Source: Acidobacteriota bacterium
GTDB taxonomy: Bacteria; Acidobacteriota; Polarisedimenticolia; JBFMGF01
Length of the DNA stretch: 50,760 bases
Assembly (NCBI GenBank): GCA_040752675.1
Contig: JBFMGF010000004.1
Span: 1-50,760, forward strand
Direction: 5' to 3'
Shown here: piece by piece, positions 26,022 to 36,660 of the stretch
Position numbering within the stretch: position 1 is the first letter of the stretch
How the letters are laid out: each line of letters opens with the position of its first letter
Notes under the pieces: generated by a model
The model's database searches: none
Seen by the model: only the letters and a program-made list of their open reading frames with translations
Told to the model about the DNA's origin: nothing
Made by a program: the position numbers and the translations under genes

Positions 26022-27239
26022 TTATTCGTATCGGAGAGATTCGATAGGGTCCAGGCGGGAAGCCTTGGCTGCCGGGTAGATCCCGAAGAATAACCCCACG
26101 GCTGTGGCAAAGATAAAGCTGACTATGATGGCCCAGACGGGGATATGTGCCGGAGGGAAGTTCGGTATCAATTTGCTGGTCGCATACCCAATGGCATATC
26201 CGAAAAGAATCCCTATGGCCCCTCCCAGGAAGCTGAGGGTGATGGCTTCCACCATGAATTGAATGAGAATGTTGCGTCTCTTCGCTCCCACTGCCTTTCT
26301 TATCCCGATCTCCCTTGTCCTTTCCGTTACGGAGACCAGCATGATGTTCATGATTCCGATTCCGCCGACGATGAGTGCGATGCTCACGACGCCACCCACA
26401 ACATAGGTCACAGCGTTTGAGATGGTGTTCCACCCTTCGAGGATCTGCGTCTGCGTGATGACTCTGAAATCGTTCGGTTGTCCGGATTTCAGAGAGTGCC
26501 TGATCCTCAGGAGCTCGGTTATCTGGTCGCTCGCGAGCTCCACTTTCCCCGTTGATTTTGCCTGGATCAGGAGCATGATGTTCTTACCGGATTCCTCTCC
26601 AAACAGAGAGACGGATGAGCTGAAGGGGATCAGGACGAATTCATCGAAACTCTGTCCGAAGAACTCCCCTTTCTTTTCCATGATACCGATGATCTTGAAA
26701 TCCTGGTTCTCCAGTTTGATCTTCTGACCCAGTGGATTGCCGCGGATCTTATACTTCTTGATGATCTCCTGACCTATCACGCATACCCATCCCCTCGTCC
26801 TCTCATCAATCGTCGAGAAAAACCTCCCCTTTTCCACGAAGAAGTTTCTTATATCCTGGAAGATGGGATTAGTACCCGCGACTGTGACCGTCCCGTGTTC
26901 CTCTCCGATCTTTATCCTTGCCATGCGCTGAATTACCGGGCTGACATCATTGACCTCATCACACAGCCTCTTGATTGCCAGACCATCATCCCAGGTCAGC
27001 TCGATCCTGCCCAGCTTCTCCCCCTCCTTTCCAGGAGGTCGCTCCGGAAAGACTATTATTGTATTCGATCCCATGCTTTCGATCTGTTCAGTGATTATGA
27101 ATGACAGGCCCTGGACGATGGAGACAACGCCAATGACTGCTGCAACCCCGATGACGATCCCGAGCGTCGTGAGAAAGGAACGCATCCTGTTCTGCCAGAG
27201 TGCCTTAAAGGCAAGACTAAAATTTTCTATGATTAGCAT
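26022..27239 (-). CDS. MacB/FtsX-type ABC transporter permease
   Basis: A 405-aa permease: an N-terminal membrane helix with the MacB-type opening LTTLGIVIGVAAVIGVVSIVQG, a large periplasmic domain (about 45-275), and three C-terminal helices with the FtsX coupling segment RTREIGIRKAVGAKRRNILIQF (given here in two parts: RTREIGIRKAVGA and KRRNILIQF). Such permeases act as mechanotransmitters for export of macrolides, peptides or lipoproteins. It follows its ATPase by one base. The substrate is unknown. Confidence 0.92.
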   Translation of the reverse strand: MLIIENFSLAFKALWQNRMRSFLTTLGIVIGVAAVIGVVSIVQGLSFIITEQIESMGSNTIIVFPERPPGKEGEKLGRIELTWDDGLAIKRLCDEVNDVSPVIQRMARIKIGEEHGTVTVAGTNPIFQDIRNFFVEKGRFFSTIDERTRGWVCVIGQEIIKKYKIRGNPLGQKIKLENQDFKIIGIMEKKGEFFGQSFDEFVLIPFSSSVSLFGEESGKNIMLLIQAKSTGKVELASDQITELLRIRHSLKSGQPNDFRVITQTQILEGWNTISNAVTYVVGGVVSIALIVGGIGIMNIMLVSVTERTREIGIRKAVGAKRRNILIQFMVEAITLSFLGGAIGILFGYAIGYATSKLIPNFPPAHIPVWAIIVSFIFATAVGLFFGIYPAAKASRLDPIESLRYE

Positions 27240-27240
27240 T

Positions 27241-27924
27241 TCAGTTCAATTTTTGATCGTCAACGACCTTCCCGTCGAAAAGCTTGATGATCCTCTTTCC
27301 CTTCTTTGCAATATACTCCTCATGGGTCACCAGGATGATGGTGTGTCCTCTCTCATTCAGATCGACGATGATGCTTATGATCTCTTCCCCTGTCTTCGAG
27401 TCGAGGTTGCCGGTAGGCTCATCGGCAAGAATGATGGACGGCTGATTAACGAGAGCTCTAGCGATGGCAACTCGCTGTCTTTCACCGCCTGACATCTCGT
27501 TTGGCTTATGGTGCATTCTCTCCTTTAACCCGACGGCTTCCAGAGCTTTCATGGCTTTCTCTTTCCTCTCACCGCGTGTCATGCCGGAGTAAATAAGGGG
27601 GAGTTCCACGTTGTGCAGTGCATCCGTCCTGGGTAGAAGATTGAAAGTCTGAAAGATGAATCCGATCTCCCTGTTTCTGATGGCGGCAAGCTGATTGTCG
27701 TCTAGTCTGGATACCTCTTCCCCTTTGAGCAGATAGGATCCGTTCGAGGGAGTATCCAGGCATCCAATGAGGTTCATCAGCGTTGACTTTCCGGAGCCGG
27801 ACGGTCCCATGATGGCCACAAACTCTCCCTCTTCGATATCGATTGTGACCCCATTGAGGGCGACAACCTGCGCCACACCCATATCGTAGAGTTTTACCAG
27901 GTTCTTTGTCCTGATCAGAGACAT
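27241..27924 (-). CDS. MacB/LolD-type ABC transporter ATP-binding protein
   Basis: A 227-aa ATPase with Walker A GPSGSGKS (40-47), the family-specific Q-loop region [20 protein letters not shown], the signature [15 protein letters not shown] (144-158) and Walker [13 protein letters not shown] (165-176). It lies one base after the adaptor gene and one base before the permease, forming one transporter with them. Confidence 0.95.
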   Translation of the reverse strand: MSLIRTKNLVKLYDMGVAQVVALNGVTIDIEEGEFVAIMGPSGSGKSTLMNLIGCLDTPSNGSYLLKGEEVSRLDDNQLAAIRNREIGFIFQTFNLLPRTDALHNVELPLIYSGMTRGERKEKAMKALEAVGLKERMHHKPNEMSGGERQRVAIARALVNQPSIILADEPTGNLDSKTGEEIISIIVDLNERGHTIILVTHEEYIAKKGKRIIKLFDGKVVDDQKLN

Positions 27925-27925
27925 C

Positions 27926-29317
27926 TCAATCCTCCACCTTTACTTCGACTTCTGATGCCTTTTCTTCCTTCTTGTCTTTCTCGGCTTCTTCCTCTTCTTT
28001 CTTCTCTTTAATTTTGTCCCCTTCCTTTAAATTCTTCAACGTGCGATAGGGACCGGTTACGACCATATCCCCCTCTTTAACCCCGCTCTTTATTTCTACG
28101 AAGAACTCATCGCTGATGCCGACCTCAACCGGAACGAGGATAGCTTTCCCTTCGACCATTAAGTAGACTGCATCGCGCTCCTCATCTTTCCCGCCCTTAC
28201 CTGAATCTTTCTTCTCTGTTGCGCTTTGTCTATCCAATTGCGTTGTTAATCCTTCCACTGGTTTTCCCTCAGCCTTATCCGACTGTTCCGTCCCTTCCTT
28301 CTTCCCCCTCTTCTTCTCTTTTTCTGTTCTCTCTCTGGCTTTTTCCTTCTCCTTCTCGACATTCCTAGAGACGACACCCTGGATTGGAATTTTTATGACC
28401 CCTTCACTCTTATCCGTCTCGATGGAGGCGCGGGCGGTCATTCCCGGTTTCAGTCTCTCATCGGGATTCGTTATCCTGATCTTTACGGGAAAGACGTTGA
28501 TCTCTCCCTTCTTGACGGCCGTATTTCCTATCTCTTCTACGATCCCCTGGAACTCATATTTGTCCCCGATAGCATCGACTTTGATCCTGGCTTCCTGTCC
28601 CTTCTTGACCGAGACTACCTCGGTCTCATCGACGTCCACCCCGGCCAGGACTTCGCTCATATCAGAGATGACCATGATGACCGTCCCGGGGATGTTGATC
28701 GTCCCGGCCAATGCCTGTTCCCCCACTTCCGCATTCAACTGTGTTACGAGCCCGTCCATTGGAGAAGTTATCCTTGTCTTATTCAGTTCGTCCCTCGCCT
28801 TCTCCAGATCGGCTTCTGCTTGCAGAACCTGTTCGTCCAGGGATTTGAGATAGATCTTCTGCGTATCCAGTCTGAGCTTTGCCTCTTCCAGAACATCTTC
28901 GGAGATGATCCTCTCGTTGTAAAGAGCCTGCACCCTCCTGAAGGTATTCTCGTAGTTCTCCAGATTGACTTTCTCTTTCTCCAGGGTGATTCGGGACATT
29001 CTTTGATAAGCCTCGAGTTTTTCGACTTCGGAGAGGTACCGTTCCTTATCGAGCTGCACAAGGAAATTTCCCTTTTTAACCCGATCTCCCTCTCTGATTC
29101 CTATCTCTTTGATCTCTCCGATGACGTTGGAGGATACGTTTACCTTCGTCTTCGGTTCGATCCTTCCCGAAGCGAAAACGGAAGAGACGATATCACCCCT
29201 CTCCGCTTTGAAGGCGTAAACTTCTTTACCCTGTCCTTCTCTGCCATAGAAGACCGAGAAATAGACGATAACGGCGATAAGAATGACGACGGAAGATATA
29301 AGAATGACCTTTTTCAA
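27926..29317 (-). CDS. MacA/HlyD-type periplasmic adaptor with a charged insert
   Basis: Membrane-fusion protein of 463 aa: N-terminal anchor helix (about 4-23), a lipoyl half-motif, a coiled-coil hairpin (about 92-180), the second lipoyl half ([20 protein letters not shown]), and a beta-barrel domain to about 318. A Lys/Glu-rich insert follows at about 319-382, in a part of the protein that is normally compact, and the C-terminus (434-463) is again almost all Glu and Lys. It should bridge the inner-membrane ABC transporter to the TolC-like channel of the same operon. Coupled closely to the ATPase gene. Confidence 0.92.
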   Translation of the reverse strand: MKKVILISSVVILIAVIVYFSVFYGREGQGKEVYAFKAERGDIVSSVFASGRIEPKTKVNVSSNVIGEIKEIGIREGDRVKKGNFLVQLDKERYLSEVEKLEAYQRMSRITLEKEKVNLENYENTFRRVQALYNERIISEDVLEEAKLRLDTQKIYLKSLDEQVLQAEADLEKARDELNKTRITSPMDGLVTQLNAEVGEQALAGTINIPGTVIMVISDMSEVLAGVDVDETEVVSVKKGQEARIKVDAIGDKYEFQGIVEEIGNTAVKKGEINVFPVKIRITNPDERLKPGMTARASIETDKSEGVIKIPIQGVVSRNVEKEKEKARERTEKEKKRGKKEGTEQSDKAEGKPVEGLTTQLDRQSATEKKDSGKGGKDEERDAVYLMVEGKAILVPVEVGISDEFFVEIKSGVKEGDMVVTGPYRTLKNLKEGDKIKEKKEEEEAEKDKKEEKASEVEVKVED

Positions 29318-29332
29318 AACCCCTCCGATCGA

Positions 29333-30103
29333 TTACTTAATATGAAAAAGAGCCGTCATCATGGCAACCCAGGCTGTCGAGACGGCTATGTAGACGAGCC
29401 AGGTGATGAGAACACTCGCTGCAGATTGTTTCATGCCGAGCTTCGACACGGCGGATAAGCCGATTATGAGCAGGATGACAGTCCAGATGGAAAAAAGATC
29501 TATCTTGCTTGCCAGAGTGTAGAGCGCAAGACTGACCTCTTCCTTATTGAGAAGGATGGTCAGGTTTGACTTGACGAAATACTTTATATCATCGGCTATA
29601 ATCGATTCCTGCCTCAAGGCAACAACACCCATGAGGACCGTCTTTATCAGACCTACCAGGTAAGAGTGAGTGACGACGCCGAAGACCCTGCTGAAGCTGC
29701 TTCCAGCGCCCCACAACCTGACGATTCCAAAAAATATCCCTGAAACGACAAGAGCGGTCAGGACCGGAGCAATGAAGGCTGCAACATATCCAATAATGGT
29801 GCCAACGCTCCTCTGGATGGGAATGACCTTTTCAATCTCTTCGCCGGACATCTCCCGTCCCGCTCGCTCCAAGCTCTTTTGCATGGTGGCTTCCCAATCG
29901 ATCTTTGGCATGACGATTGAAGTCGCCGCCAGGGAAAAGATGATCATCACGACCAGCGGTAAGATGAACGATGGCTTTCTATTGATGTCCTGAAATGCCC
30001 TAACAGGTGAGAAGAAGAGGCCGAAAAACCGCTGCAAGGCGTTCATTGTCGGTTTTTCTTCCCCGGGCGTCCCGGCCGATTTCGATCCCATTTCTTGATT
30101 CAT
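29333..30103 (-). CDS. Yip1-domain membrane protein
   Basis: A 256-aa membrane protein with a cytosolic N-terminus and about five helices. The N-terminal FFGLFFSPVRAFQDINRKPSFILPL pattern (SPxxxFxxI...P followed by a helix) is the usual start of bacterial Yip1-domain proteins. The exact role is unknown. It lies between the tolC-like gene and the adaptor gene within the export operon, so it may assist that transporter. Confidence 0.8.
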   Translation of the reverse strand: MNQEMGSKSAGTPGEEKPTMNALQRFFGLFFSPVRAFQDINRKPSFILPLVVMIIFSLAATSIVMPKIDWEATMQKSLERAGREMSGEEIEKVIPIQRSVGTIIGYVAAFIAPVLTALVVSGIFFGIVRLWGAGSSFSRVFGVVTHSYLVGLIKTVLMGVVALRQESIIADDIKYFVKSNLTILLNKEEVSLALYTLASKIDLFSIWTVILLIIGLSAVSKLGMKQSAASVLITWLVYIAVSTAWVAMMTALFHIK

Positions 30104-30150
30104 ATCCGCCTCCCATGGATATCCTTAATTATATTCCTCCCTAATATTTT

Positions 30151-31725
30151 CTATTTCTTCTGCGATGATTCCAACACGATCCCCCTCTTCTGAAGAAGTG
30201 TCCCTTGCGCTTTCTCAAGGCTAAGGAGTGCCTTGTTGTATTCAATGAGGGCGTTTATCTCCTCGCTCTCGGCCGTCGCAAGGTACTGCTGATACTCGGC
30301 TACTTCAAAATTTGTCGCCATCCCGTTCTCGAATTTCTTCTGCGCAGCGTTCAATCTCTCCCGGCTCAGGATCTTGCTCGCCCTGGCAGCATCCAGTCTC
30401 TTCAGGCTCATCTCTATATTCCTCGCAGCTTCTTTCACGTCGATCGCTATCTGCTGTTCCAGACTCTTGTGCTGGATGTTCGCCTTATCATAGTTCAGCT
30501 TGGAGATGACGTACTGTCTGGAGGCAGCTCTGTTCATGATCGGGATCGCGAAATTAAGGCCGAGACTCCAGTTCGTATAGTTCCTGTCTTTAACGTCATC
30601 AAAGGCTCCACTGATCCCTTCCTGAACAAAGATGTCGTCAGGGGTTCCCATCAGCCCATCGGGACCGGGAAGAATGGTCCCGCTGACGCCGCTCAGGCCA
30701 TAGCTTCCACTGAGATCGAGGAGGGGAAGGCCCTGGTTTTTCTGATACCTCATGGTCAGTTCAAGGTTCTTCAGATTGATCCTAGACTCTTCGATCTCGG
30801 GTCTCTTACGCAATGCGGCATCGATGCTTGCCTCGAGGTCAACGCTTACCGCTTCGAATGATGGGCGATCCGTGGGAAGAATGGCGGAGTCCCAGAGAGA
30901 GGTCCCCGGAGCAATGTTGAGTATCTTCCTCAGAGAGTCTTCCGCAGCCTTGACTGCATTTTCCGCATTGATCACAGAGAGGACTCGCGATGCCACCGTG
31001 GCTTCTGCATCGGTGACATCGATGGGAGCCCTGGTTCCCACCTTGACCATTATCCTGTTTCTTTCAAGCTGGTCCTCTGCAAGCTTCAAAGATTCCTTCT
31101 GCACCTTCAGATTGTCTATAGCTCCGACGAGATTCCAGTAAGCCTGTTCGGCAAGCGTTACGGTGTCGATGACTATGCGCTGGAATGAGGACAGACTCAT
31201 GTCATAACTGTTCTTGCTTACCAGAATGTTATGCTTCGTGACTTCTCTTCCAAAGTTTCTCAGAAATGGCTGGGTGATGTTGAGATTGATCCCGGTCGTG
31301 TAACTCGGATTGAAGGTGATCGGAAAGCCCGCCGTCAGATAGGTCCGGCTCGCATTGAGGGAAAGAGAGTAACTCCCTCCCGTAAGAGCCTTGCCGCTCA
31401 GGCTTATATCGTAGTTGTCGTACTCTCTCTTTGTGATGCTGATGAAAGTTACGGCCTGGCTATTTGAAACGCTTCTAGAACCGCCGGTGCTGAGATTTGG
31501 ATCAAAGAGGGTTCTGGCGATCTCATAGTTGAGCCGGTTGATCTCCGGATCGATCCTCTGCGCGGCGATCACAAGGTTGTTCTCGAGGGCGAGTTCGATG
31601 CATCGATCAAGTGAGAGGCTCAACCCCCCGGCTTTCCCTTCTTCAGAATGGGAAGATGGAATATAAGCGCCGGCTAAGCCAAAGAAAATGACAAGACTGA
31701 AACACAGGAAACGATTCGTTTTCAC
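30151..31725 (-). CDS. TolC-family outer-membrane efflux protein
   Basis: A 524-aa outer-membrane channel with a signal peptide (KTNRFLCFSLVIFFGLAGAYI), two OEP repeats with long helical hairpins, and aromatic/Gly-rich beta strands (for example LSGKALTGGSYSLSLNASRTY). The start is a GTG at 31725 behind GGAGGAG. It is the first gene of the five-gene tolC-yip1-adaptor-ATPase-permease unit and would supply the exit duct. Confidence 0.92.
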   Translation of the reverse strand: MKTNRFLCFSLVIFFGLAGAYIPSSHSEEGKAGGLSLSLDRCIELALENNLVIAAQRIDPEINRLNYEIARTLFDPNLSTGGSRSVSNSQAVTFISITKREYDNYDISLSGKALTGGSYSLSLNASRTYLTAGFPITFNPSYTTGINLNITQPFLRNFGREVTKHNILVSKNSYDMSLSSFQRIVIDTVTLAEQAYWNLVGAIDNLKVQKESLKLAEDQLERNRIMVKVGTRAPIDVTDAEATVASRVLSVINAENAVKAAEDSLRKILNIAPGTSLWDSAILPTDRPSFEAVSVDLEASIDAALRKRPEIEESRINLKNLELTMRYQKNQGLPLLDLSGSYGLSGVSGTILPGPDGLMGTPDDIFVQEGISGAFDDVKDRNYTNWSLGLNFAIPIMNRAASRQYVISKLNYDKANIQHKSLEQQIAIDVKEAARNIEMSLKRLDAARASKILSRERLNAAQKKFENGMATNFEVAEYQQYLATAESEEINALIEYNKALLSLEKAQGTLLQKRGIVLESSQKK

Positions 31726-31803
31726 TTCACTCCTCCATCAATCACTGACCTTAAGAATCTTTGCATTAATACGATATTTCAAGCTCTTTTGTTTCCCCTA
31801 TCA

Positions 31804-31826
31804 TAAAAAGGCTCTGCTGGAGGCTT
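31804..31826 (-). terminator. Possible terminator after the second Opp ATPase gene
   Basis: Overlapping the stop codon, the minus strand can fold AAGCCTC with GAGCCTT (one internal mismatch) around CAGCA and continues into TTTTATG. It would separate the opp ATPases from the tolC unit, but the mismatch makes it weak. Confidence 0.35.
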
Positions 31827-32808
31827 ATGAGATCAGATGACAGGCACACAGATGGCCATTACCCAGGTTTCTGAGAGGGGGTTCCTGATCCACGCATATG
31901 GCTATGGCCATCGGACATCTCGTTCTAAATCGGCAGCCGGACGGGGGGTTTATTGGAGTGGGGATCTCTCCCTCTAGAAGGACCCTTTCTTTCTTCCTTT
32001 GCGGATCCGGAACAGGGACGGAGGAGAGCAGGGCCAGTGTATAGGGGTGTTTTGGAGAATGATAAATCTGTGCGTTGCTTCCCTGCTCCACGATTTTCCC
32101 GAGGTACATCACGGCAACCGTATCGCTGATCATCCTCACGAGTCTGAGATCGTGGGCAATCAGCAGATAGGTCAGCCCGAGCCGCTCCTGAAGTTCCATA
32201 AGGAGATTCACGATCTGTGCCTGGACGGAGACGTCCAGCGCGGAGACGGGCTCGTCTGCGACGATGAGATCCGGCTCAACTGCAAGCGCTCTAGCGATTC
32301 CTATCCTCTGCCTTTGTCCCCCGCTGAACTCATGGGGATATTTATTTATGCAACCCTCTTCCAGACCAACCATCTCGAGAAGCTGGATAATCCTTTCATA
32401 TCTTTTCTTCTTTTCGACGAGCCTGTGGATGATCAGCGGCTCGCCCACAGTGGACCCGACAGACATCCTCGGATTGAGTGACGAATAGGGATCCTGGAAG
32501 ATGATCTGCATTCTCTTCCTTATCTTTCTCAATTCTCGCTGGCGCAATGAAAAGATATCGATGCCAACAAAGTGGATCTTGCCATCCGTAGGCTCCATAA
32601 GCCTCAAGACGAGCCTGCCCGTCGTCGTCTTTCCGCTTCCGGATTCCCCTACAAGAGCAAACGTCTCTCCTTTCCTGACATGAAAAGATATACCATCCAC
32701 CGCCCGGACATACCCGCTGATGCGGGAAAAGATCCCTCTCCTGACCGGGAAATATTTTTTCAACCCCTCAACGACCAGCAGATCTTTGTTCGGTCTGTCG
32801 GACATCAT
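31825..32808 (-). CDS. OppF/DppF-type peptide ABC transporter ATP-binding protein
   Basis: A 327-aa ATPase with Walker A GESGSGKT (54-61), the signature [14 protein letters not shown], Walker [15 protein letters not shown], and the oligopeptide-transporter C-terminal extension with clustered Cys ([15 protein letters not shown] ... CAC). ATG 32808 overlaps the stop of the upstream ATPase gene; an in-frame start at 32919 would lie deep inside that gene. It pairs with the OppD-type ATPase; permease and binding-protein genes are not next to them. Confidence 0.93.
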   Translation of the reverse strand: MMSDRPNKDLLVVEGLKKYFPVRRGIFSRISGYVRAVDGISFHVRKGETFALVGESGSGKTTTGRLVLRLMEPTDGKIHFVGIDIFSLRQRELRKIRKRMQIIFQDPYSSLNPRMSVGSTVGEPLIIHRLVEKKKRYERIIQLLEMVGLEEGCINKYPHEFSGGQRQRIGIARALAVEPDLIVADEPVSALDVSVQAQIVNLLMELQERLGLTYLLIAHDLRLVRMISDTVAVMYLGKIVEQGSNAQIYHSPKHPYTLALLSSVPVPDPQRKKERVLLEGEIPTPINPPSGCRFRTRCPMAIAICVDQEPPLRNLGNGHLCACHLIS

Positions 32809-33779
32809 CTTATATACAGGTAGCAGCTCACGCTTCTGTAACCATCCAGAGAAACCATCTCCGGATATTTCTTCATGCATCTCTCCATGACGGAAGGGCA
32901 TCTTGGAGCAAATGTGCACCCCTCAGGAAGGTTCAGCAGGTCGGGAACGGAACCCCCGATTGTCGGCAGTCTCTTCCTGGATCCTCCTCTTTCAACGCCC
33001 GGGATGGAATTAAGCAAGCCCATAGTGTAGGGATGCTTCGGCTCCTTGAAGATAGACTTTACTGGAGCTTCCTCCACGATCTTCCCCGCATACATTACTG
33101 CAACCCTATCCACCGTCTCCGCAACGATCCCGAAGTCATGCGTGATCAGAAGAATTGATAGCTTGAACTCCCCCTGGAGCTTCTTGAGAAGAGTAAGGAT
33201 CTGATCCTGGATCGTGACATCCAGCGCTGTTGTTGGTTCATCGGCGATCAGAAGGGAAGGGCGGCAGGACAGAGCCATGGCGATCATCACCCTCTGTCTC
33301 ATCCCGCCGCTCATCTGGTGGGGATAATCGTAAACTCTCTTTTCCGGAGAGGAAATGGAAACTACTCCCAGCATCCTGATCGCCTCTTTCCAGGCTTCCT
33401 TCCTGCCCTTCTTCTGGTGGAGCCTCACGGCCTCGGCGATCTGGTTCCCTACGGTAAAGACAGGGTTCAGGGAAGTCATCGGTTCCTGGAAGATCATGGC
33501 AATCTCTTTTCCCCTAATCTTTCTTATTCCCTTCTCGTCGAGTGCCAGGAGATCCCTTCCCTTGTACAGGATCTTCCCGCCCACGATCTTTCCGGGTTCA
33601 GAGACAAGCCTGAGAATGGAAAACGCCGTGACACTCTTCCCGCATCCCGACTCGCCGACAAGACCGACTATCTCACCCTCTTTGACATCAAGCGAGACAC
33701 TATCGACGGCCCTGACGACGCCCTGCGAAGTCTGGAAATATGTTTTCAGGTCTTGGATACTCAGCAAGGAATCACTCAT
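32805..33779 (-). CDS. OppD/DppD-type peptide ABC transporter ATP-binding protein
   Basis: A 324-aa ATPase with Walker A GESGCGKS, signature [16 protein letters not shown], Walker [14 protein letters not shown] and the typical C-terminal Cys pattern ([15 protein letters not shown] ... VSC). It powers uptake of oligopeptides, dipeptides or related solutes together with OppF. It starts 19 bases after the methylmalonyl-CoA mutase gene without a clear ribosome site, so it may rely on read-through from that gene. Confidence 0.93.
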   Translation of the reverse strand: MSDSLLSIQDLKTYFQTSQGVVRAVDSVSLDVKEGEIVGLVGESGCGKSVTAFSILRLVSEPGKIVGGKILYKGRDLLALDEKGIRKIRGKEIAMIFQEPMTSLNPVFTVGNQIAEAVRLHQKKGRKEAWKEAIRMLGVVSISSPEKRVYDYPHQMSGGMRQRVMIAMALSCRPSLLIADEPTTALDVTIQDQILTLLKKLQGEFKLSILLITHDFGIVAETVDRVAVMYAGKIVEEAPVKSIFKEPKHPYTMGLLNSIPGVERGGSRKRLPTIGGSVPDLLNLPEGCTFAPRCPSVMERCMKKYPEMVSLDGYRSVSCYLYIR

Positions 33780-33798
33780 AAACGAATCAGGAGACAGA

Positions 33799-35451
33799 TC
33801 AGCAGATAAATGTTTCTCTGTGCCGACCCAGCACTTTTCTCAAAGCATCTGAGATCTCGCCCACCGTGGCATAGCTTCCGACAGCATCGAGGATGTGCGG
33901 GAGAAGATTTCCCCGGGTCGCAGCCTCCTCCTTCAAAGCGGCAAGCAATCTACTGACCTTTTCGTTGTCTCTTCTCTTCCGGAGAGCTCTCAACCTGGCC
34001 ACCTGTTCTTCCTCGATGCTGCTGTCAACTTTAAGTATATCCATCTTTTCCTCAGAGGAGGATCTGTAAACGTTGACCCCTACGATCATTCTTTCGGCTT
34101 CTTCAATCTCTTTCTGACACCGGTATGCTGAATTGTGAATCTCTCTCTGCATGTACCCGCTTTCGATGGCCTTAATAGCTCCCCCAATCTCATCGATCCT
34201 TCTTATATAGTCGAGAGCAATCTTCTCAAGCTGGCTGGTCCAGGATTCCACCAGATAAGACCCTGCCAGAGGGTCGATCGTGTCTGCCACGCCGCTTTCA
34301 TGGGCGATGATCTGTTGAGTCCTCAAGGCGATCCTCGCGGCATTTTCAGACGGCAGCGCGAGGGCTTCATCCATTGAGTTTGTGTGGAGGGATTGTGTCC
34401 CGCCGAGGACCGATGAGAGGGCCTGCATGGTGACGCGGATTATATTGTTCTCGGGCTGATTGGCAGTTAGCGTTGCCCCCGATGTCTGGGTGTGAAATCT
34501 CATCTTCATGAGAGAAGGATCGTCAGCGTGGAATCTCTCCTTCATGATCCTTGCCCAGAGCCTTCTCGCGGCTCTGAACTTCGCAACCTCCTCGAGGAAA
34601 TTGCTGTGTGAGTTGAAGAAGAAAGAGAGTCTCTCGCAGAAATCCTTCAGTTTCAACCCTCGTCTGAGGGCCGCCTCCACATAGGCGATCCCATTGGCAA
34701 AGGTAAAGGCAATCTCCTGAGCGGCCGTGGCGCCTGCCTCTCTGATATGGTAACCGCTGATGCTTATCGTGTGCCACTGCGGAACATGCTCTCTGCAGTA
34801 GGAAAAGAGATCGGTCACGAGCCTCATAGACTCTTCCGGGGGAAAGATATACGTCCCTCTCGCCACGTACTCCTTAAGGGGATCGTTCTGAACCGTTCCT
34901 CTGAGTTTCTTGAGATCGGCCCCCTGCTTCATGGCAATAGCGACGTACATGGCAAGAAGTATGGCTGCCGTGGCATTGATCGTCATTGACGTGGAGACCT
35001 CCTCAAGTGGGATCCTATCAAAGAGGATCTCCATATCCTCGAGCGAATCAATGGCAACACCAACCTTCCCCACTTCCCCCTTCGAGATGGGATGGTCCGA
35101 GTCGTATCCCATCTGCGTGGGAAGGTCGAAGGCAACGCTGAGACCGGTCTGTCCTTCTTTCAGGAGATATTTGAATCTCTCGTTCGTCTTCTTCGCCGTG
35201 CCGAAGCCAGCATACTGCCTCATCGTCCATAGGCGGCCACGGTACATCGTCGTCTGGACTCCTCTCGTGAATGGGTACTCTCCAGGATAACCAAGATCGG
35301 CATCGTAGCCCAGCCAATCTGCATCGGCCGGAGTATAGATAGGCTTGATCTCGATACCAGAGGGAGTCTCAAACTTATTTTTCCTCTCAGGAACCTCTCG
35401 CGTCTGTTTTCTGTATCTTTCTTCCCAGACTTTTTTCCTATCGTCAGGCAT
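33799..35451 (-). CDS. Methylmalonyl-CoA mutase large subunit (no B12-binding domain)
   Basis: The 550-aa catalytic barrel of an acyl-CoA mutase; the cobalamin-binding domain must come from a separate small subunit not in the window. Tyr80 (MRQYAGFGT) and Arg198 ([17 protein letters not shown]) match the residues that select methylmalonyl-CoA; isobutyryl-CoA mutases have other residues at these places, so methylmalonyl-CoA/succinyl-CoA is the likely pair. ATG 35451 is chosen by comparison with family N-termini, although the ribosome site is poor; an in-frame GTG at 35505 would add 18 residues. Divergent from mtnA. Role: propionate, odd-chain or branched amino-acid metabolism. Confidence 0.93.
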   Translation of the reverse strand: MPDDRKKVWEERYRKQTREVPERKNKFETPSGIEIKPIYTPADADWLGYDADLGYPGEYPFTRGVQTTMYRGRLWTMRQYAGFGTAKKTNERFKYLLKEGQTGLSVAFDLPTQMGYDSDHPISKGEVGKVGVAIDSLEDMEILFDRIPLEEVSTSMTINATAAILLAMYVAIAMKQGADLKKLRGTVQNDPLKEYVARGTYIFPPEESMRLVTDLFSYCREHVPQWHTISISGYHIREAGATAAQEIAFTFANGIAYVEAALRRGLKLKDFCERLSFFFNSHSNFLEEVAKFRAARRLWARIMKERFHADDPSLMKMRFHTQTSGATLTANQPENNIIRVTMQALSSVLGGTQSLHTNSMDEALALPSENAARIALRTQQIIAHESGVADTIDPLAGSYLVESWTSQLEKIALDYIRRIDEIGGAIKAIESGYMQREIHNSAYRCQKEIEEAERMIVGVNVYRSSSEEKMDILKVDSSIEEEQVARLRALRKRRDNEKVSRLLAALKEEAATRGNLLPHILDAVGSYATVGEISDALRKVLGRHRETFIC

Positions 35452-35519
35452 CGTTCTATATTTATTTTTCAAAGATATCACACCCCGATTAGCCAAAGCA
35501 ACCACTACTCTTTGTAGCG

Positions 35520-35548
35520 TTGCAATGGAGCCTGTGTTACGGTATCAT
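35520..35548 (+). promoter_or_regulatory. Sigma-70-type promoter of mtnA
   Basis: TTGCAA, a 17-base spacer and TATCAT, ending nine bases before the mtnA ATG. The predicted start point lies about 0-3 bases before the ATG, so the message would be leaderless or almost so; no Shine-Dalgarno sequence is present between -10 and ATG. Confidence 0.55.
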
Positions 35549-35557
35549 CAGCGCTAA

Positions 35558-36613
35558 ATGAAGAAAGTGACCTTCAAGACCATAGAGTGGACGGAGAACG
35601 GCGTCGTGATGATCGATCAAAGAGCCCTCCCGGCCAGGGAGGCTTATCTGACACTCAAGACGCCGGAAGAGATCGCCGATGCCATAAAGAAGATGGCGAT
35701 CAGGGGGGCGCCAGCCATAGGAGTGGCCGCTGCCATGGGGATCGCCCTGGGTGCAAAGAATTTCACTTCGTTGCCTCCGGATGAATTCAAGAGTAAAGTG
35801 GAAGCCCTCTTTCCGCTCTTTGCTTCGACAAGACCGACAGCAGTCAATCTCTTCTGGGCCATCAAGAGGATGAAGAATCTCTTTGAGGAAAAGATAGCAT
35901 CTTCGCCGGATAGGATCGCGGCTCTCATGGTTCTGGAGGCACATGCAATCATGGAGGAAGATATCCACGCTAACCGAAGAATCGGAGAGTTTGGCTCCAC
36001 ACTTATCCCTTCGGAGGCGTCCGTCCTGACGCACTGCAATGCGGGAGCTCTTGCCACGGCCGGGCATGGCACTGCTCTGGGCGTGATAAGAACGGCAGTA
36101 GGGAAGGGAAAGAAGGTAAGGGTCTTTGCAGATGAAACCAGGCCTTTCCTTCAAGGTGCGCGTCTGACCGCCTGGGAACTCATAAAGGATGGGATACCCG
36201 TGACTCTGATCACCGATAACATGGCCGGCTACATGATGAACCTGGGAGAAATCGATCTCGTCATCGTCGGTGCGGACCGCGTTGCCGCCAATGGCGACCT
36301 GGCGAATAAGATCGGAACCTATTCCCTTTCCATTCTGGCAAAAGAGCATGGCATCCCCTTCTACGTGGCGGCTCCAGTTTCAACCATTGATATGTCTATC
36401 GATTCAGGAAAGGGGATTCCGATCGAGGAAAGAAATAGAGAGGAGATCACGCACTTTCATTCCATCCCTGTAGCCCCCGAGAGAGTGCATGTGAGAAATC
36501 CTGCCTTTGACGTGACTCCTCACGCCAATGTCACAGCCATCATCACGGAAAGAGGGATTGCACGCCCCCCATACAGGCTTGCCCTGAACGAGATCACTGG
36601 CTCCAGGTCATGA
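35558..36613 (+). CDS. mtnA: S-methyl-5-thioribose-1-phosphate isomerase
   Basis: Methionine-salvage isomerase converting methylthioribose-1-phosphate to methylthioribulose-1-phosphate; 351 aa. The family motifs AIRGAPAIGVAAAMG, THCNAGALATAGHGTALGV and GADRVAANGDLANKIGTY are intact; catalytic Cys160 and Asp240 stand at the numbers known from the Bacillus subtilis enzyme. These residues separate it from the eIF2B-like regulatory relatives. No other salvage gene (mtnP, mtnB, mtnC) is nearby. The ATG lacks a ribosome site and sits nine bases after a -10 element. Confidence 0.95.
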   Translation: MKKVTFKTIEWTENGVVMIDQRALPAREAYLTLKTPEEIADAIKKMAIRGAPAIGVAAAMGIALGAKNFTSLPPDEFKSKVEALFPLFASTRPTAVNLFWAIKRMKNLFEEKIASSPDRIAALMVLEAHAIMEEDIHANRRIGEFGSTLIPSEASVLTHCNAGALATAGHGTALGVIRTAVGKGKKVRVFADETRPFLQGARLTAWELIKDGIPVTLITDNMAGYMMNLGEIDLVIVGADRVAANGDLANKIGTYSLSILAKEHGIPFYVAAPVSTIDMSIDSGKGIPIEERNREEITHFHSIPVAPERVHVRNPAFDVTPHANVTAIITERGIARPPYRLALNEITGSRS

Positions 36614-36645
36614 GCCGGAGATAAAAAGGGAAGTCATTTCTTCGA

Positions 36646-36654
36646 TGCTATAAT
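36646..36654 (+). promoter_or_regulatory. Extended -10 promoter element in front of the first glycosyltransferase
   Basis: TGCTATAAT, a perfect extended -10, ends six bases before ATG 36661, so transcription should start at or next to the A of the ATG. No -35 match is seen and no ribosome site follows, which suggests a leaderless message. Confidence 0.55.
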
Positions 36655-36660
36655 ACGAAC

